DNA of 6,875 nucleotides, from contig JASLFF010000420.1 in the NCBI GenBank assembly GCA_030150795.1, forward strand, positions 1 through 6,875. Reading direction: 5' to 3'. Positions 5,326 through 6,875 of this stretch are shown here, in pieces; positions within the stretch are counted from its first letter, which is position 1; the number at the start of each line of letters is the position of its first letter. The notes below the pieces were generated by a model that was not told the origin of the DNA, did no database searches, and was given only the letters and a program-made list of their open reading frames with translations. This stretch comes from Terriglobales bacterium. Its GTDB lineage: Bacteria > Acidobacteriota > Terriglobia > Terriglobales > Gp1-AA117. The position numbers and the translations under genes were made by a program.

Positions 5326-5862
5326 ATGCAACGACTTTGTCATCGTATTGTAATTGCGGCACTTACGTCGCTACTGTTCATACCGCTTGGGATGCAGGCG
5401 CAGGATCAAAGCAAAGACCAAAGCAGCCAAACTGCAAATCCGCAATGGCAAGGACGCGCCGCCGCACAACGCCAGCGCCAGCACATGGCGATGCTGGCCG
5501 AAAAACTTGGCCTTACTGACGCGCAGAAAGCCCAGTTCCAGCAGATCAGCAGAGATATGTGGCAGCAGGGCAGGGCGATCCGGCAAGACAGTTCGCTGAC
5601 CGACGATCAGAAGAAACAAAAGATGCAGGAGCTTCGGCAGCAATCGCACAAGCAGATGTTCAGCGTCCTGACGCCGGAGCAAAAAGAAAAGTTGAAGCAG
5701 ATGCGTGAGGAGCACAAGAAAGAACAGGAGAAGGACAAAGCTTCCGGCAATCAGGCATCAGCCAAAAAGAAACCGGGTACTGCCGGTGACGATGACGATC
5801 CCTTTGCCGGCATGACCAGCGACGATGACGATGGCCCGGGAAACGGGGGCAGCGTTCTTTAA
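5326..5862 (+). CDS. Spy/CpxP-like LTxxQ periplasmic protein
   Basis: 178 residues. Residues 1-25 form a signal peptide (cleavage after GMQA). The mature protein is a charged, Gln-rich helical protein. It carries three LTxxQ-type motifs: LTDAQ (63-67), LTDDQ (91-95) and LTPEQ (115-119). The first and third are in the usual Spy/CpxP helix-turn settings (LGLTDAQKAQF, VLTPEQKEKL). Family members are periplasmic chaperones or stress and metal sensors that act as curved helical dimers. After residue 130 comes a Lys/Glu-rich linker and then an acidic tail with two DDDD clusters (155-158 and 166-169) around PFAGMTS, which is not part of the normal fold and could bind cations (inference). The gene shares its upstream spacer with the His-rich gene. 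It ends 7 bp before the stop codon of the convergent permease gene. Confidence 0.85.
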   Translation: MQRLCHRIVIAALTSLLFIPLGMQAQDQSKDQSSQTANPQWQGRAAAQRQRQHMAMLAEKLGLTDAQKAQFQQISRDMWQQGRAIRQDSSLTDDQKKQKMQELRQQSHKQMFSVLTPEQKEKLKQMREEHKKEQEKDKASGNQASAKKKPGTAGDDDDPFAGMTSDDDDGPGNGGSVL

Positions 5863-5875
5863 GGCGCGTTTAAGG
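5858..5875. repeat. Short direct repeat TTTAAGG at the convergent junction
   Basis: TTTAAGG occurs at 5858-5864 and again at 5869-5875, 11 bp apart. It spans the stop codons of the Spy-like gene and the permease gene. No hairpin terminator fits in the 7-bp gap. Confidence 0.3.
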
Positions 5876-6875
5876 AGTGTGCACCGGTTCTTCGTGCTCG
5901 AAGAGCGGCTTCCATGATTCGTCGAGTGAAACCCACTGGTCAAATTCCTGCCAGCTGGATTTCATCTCTGGAACGTGGAGCAGGCCGTGACCGTCAGAGC
6001 AAACCAGCTCCGTTCCCCACCAGTCCAGCAGCAGATAGCTGGGCGTCCCCACGGACGCCTCGTTGCCAAGCCGCCTCAGGCAGAAGCGGCAGCGGCGGCC
6101 CTGATCGTGCAATGACCAGGAGAGCGCCACCATCGCCGTGACAAGGAAAAGCCATGTGGCAAAAGGTCCGACCAGGGGATGGACTGACCCTGTGAGGATG
6201 ATCGAGGCGCGTCCTGTAAATTCCAGGGAACCAACAAAGCACAGCGCCAGCAGCAGCAACGTTTTGAGCGAGAAGAAACCCCACCAGCGCAGCGTGTGAC
6301 GCCAGCTCAGCTTCAGCTTGCGCGTCTTGGCGCCGCCCAGCCGGCTGCTGCCCAGTGCGATTCCGCCGAACAATGACAGCACGGTAAAAAACAAATATAG
6401 CTTTACGCCCTGCCGCGCGCGCGACACAAATGATTCAAGCTGCGGCTTTGAATATTCATTAATCTGGGCGAAGTGCCGGAACTCCTCTTGGGCTTCTGAA
6501 AGAGAAACATGCGGGCCCATGCGCAGAACCGCACCGGTCCGATCAGCGAAATTATTAGTGGCTTTGCCCCAGCTTGGCAGCATCCAGACAGATACTTCAG
6601 GGAAGGTGAATACAAAGCTCTCCGGAAGCACGCCGATCACGATGCCAGGCCGGTCGTCCACGGAGATCGTCTTGCCCACAATGTTGCGATCTGAGTTGAG
6701 TTGCGCCTCCCACAGGCGATGGCTAATCACCACGCAGCCTGGACAACTCGTTTCATCGGCTGGCGTGAAGAGTCGGCCCCTCGCGGCGTTGTTGCCCAAC
6801 AGGTCAAAGAAGTTGGGCGATACGCGAGCGCTGAAGTCATTGATCTGATCATGGCCGAACCTGAGCGAGACTGGA
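5870..6875 (-). CDS. MacB-core (FtsX/ADOP-type) membrane protein with Cys/His C-terminal tail, partial
   Basis: The start lies beyond the right edge; 334 residues are visible. The first 130 or so are the end of a MacB-like periplasmic core domain: VSPNFFDLLG (18-27), the R-x-F-T-P-x-D block, VVISHRLWEAQL, ISVDDRPGIVIGVLPESFVF, and a late segment typical of ADOP-type ABC permeases of Acidobacteriota. The usual FtsX four-helix permease domain does not follow. Instead there are three hydrophobic segments (about 158-175, 197-217, 233-253). A cytoplasmic or external tail follows with CRFC (C262, C265) and CSDGHG (C292, H296), which could form a zinc site, and a closing DESWKPLF. A TTG at 6799 could start a shorter protein, but domain homology continues upstream, so the true start is outside. 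Function unknown; it may be a non-transporting relative of macrolide/lipoprotein exporters. Confidence 0.82.
   Translation of the reverse strand, partial: PVSLRFGHDQINDFSARVSPNFFDLLGNNAARGRLFTPADETSCPGCVVISHRLWEAQLNSDRNIVGKTISVDDRPGIVIGVLPESFVFTFPEVSVWMLPSWGKATNNFADRTGAVLRMGPHVSLSEAQEEFRHFAQINEYSKPQLESFVSRARQGVKLYLFFTVLSLFGGIALGSSRLGGAKTRKLKLSWRHTLRWWGFFSLKTLLLLALCFVGSLEFTGRASIILTGSVHPLVGPFATWLFLVTAMVALSWSLHDQGRRCRFCLRRLGNEASVGTPSYLLLDWWGTELVCSDGHGLLHVPEMKSSWQEFDQWVSLDESWKPLFEHEEPVHTP

Noticed and set aside
6318..6848. 176-codon open frame on the plus strand opposite the permease
   Set aside because: It opposes a recognisable MacB core domain, and its product is Ser/Arg/Pro-rich without motifs, typical of an antisense shadow.
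1..6875. CRISPR array, tRNA, rRNA, insertion sequence or attachment site
   Set aside because: No regularly spaced repeats, no cloverleaf-type sequence, no transposase or integrase motifs and no terminal inverted repeats with target duplication were seen on either strand.

Overview
The window looks like chromosomal DNA of an Acidobacteriota-type bacterium (Terriglobia/Koribacter-like). This is an inference from three things: moderately GC-rich coding, a MacB-core permease fragment of the sort that is abundant in Acidobacteriota, and several small exported proteins of unknown function. No rRNA, tRNA, CRISPR array, insertion sequence or phage gene is visible.

Layout. Positions 1-584 (+) hold two broken genes joined head to tail: the 3' part of an enoyl-CoA hydratase/isomerase gene runs at about 214-219 into the 3' part of an alpha/beta-hydrolase gene in a different frame. 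Lipoyl synthase lipA follows on the minus strand (595-1503). A 195-bp divergent spacer (1504-1698) carries a perfect TATAAT box and two symmetric elements. A secreted protein with an internal duplication follows (+, 1699-2664). It converges on a c-type cytochrome lipoprotein gene (-, 2688-3047). Diverging from that is a two-gene operon, DUF488 then DUF3891 (HD-like), with stop and start overlapping by one base (+, 3115-4313). About 100 bp without a gene follows. Next is a divergent pair: a very His-rich secreted protein (-, 4422-5207) and a Spy/CpxP-like LTxxQ periplasmic protein (+, 5326-5862). The 118-bp spacer between them carries a perfect 7-bp inverted repeat. The last gene (-, 5870 to beyond the right edge) is a MacB-core membrane protein ending in three membrane segments and a Cys/His-containing tail.

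How the parts might work together. Most genes look like independent short transcription units. Two groupings are supported by layout. DUF488-DUF3891 is a probable translationally coupled operon. The His-rich protein and the Spy-like protein are both exported and share one regulatory spacer, which would fit a periplasmic metal or envelope stress response (inference). Several exported proteins (duplicated protein, cytochrome, His-rich protein, Spy-like protein) sit within 4.2 kb, but nothing in the sequence ties them into one pathway. I did not find a clearly new multi-gene system. The best leads are the His-rich/Spy-like divergent pair, the gene-fusion scar at the left edge, and the permease with a Cys/His tail.
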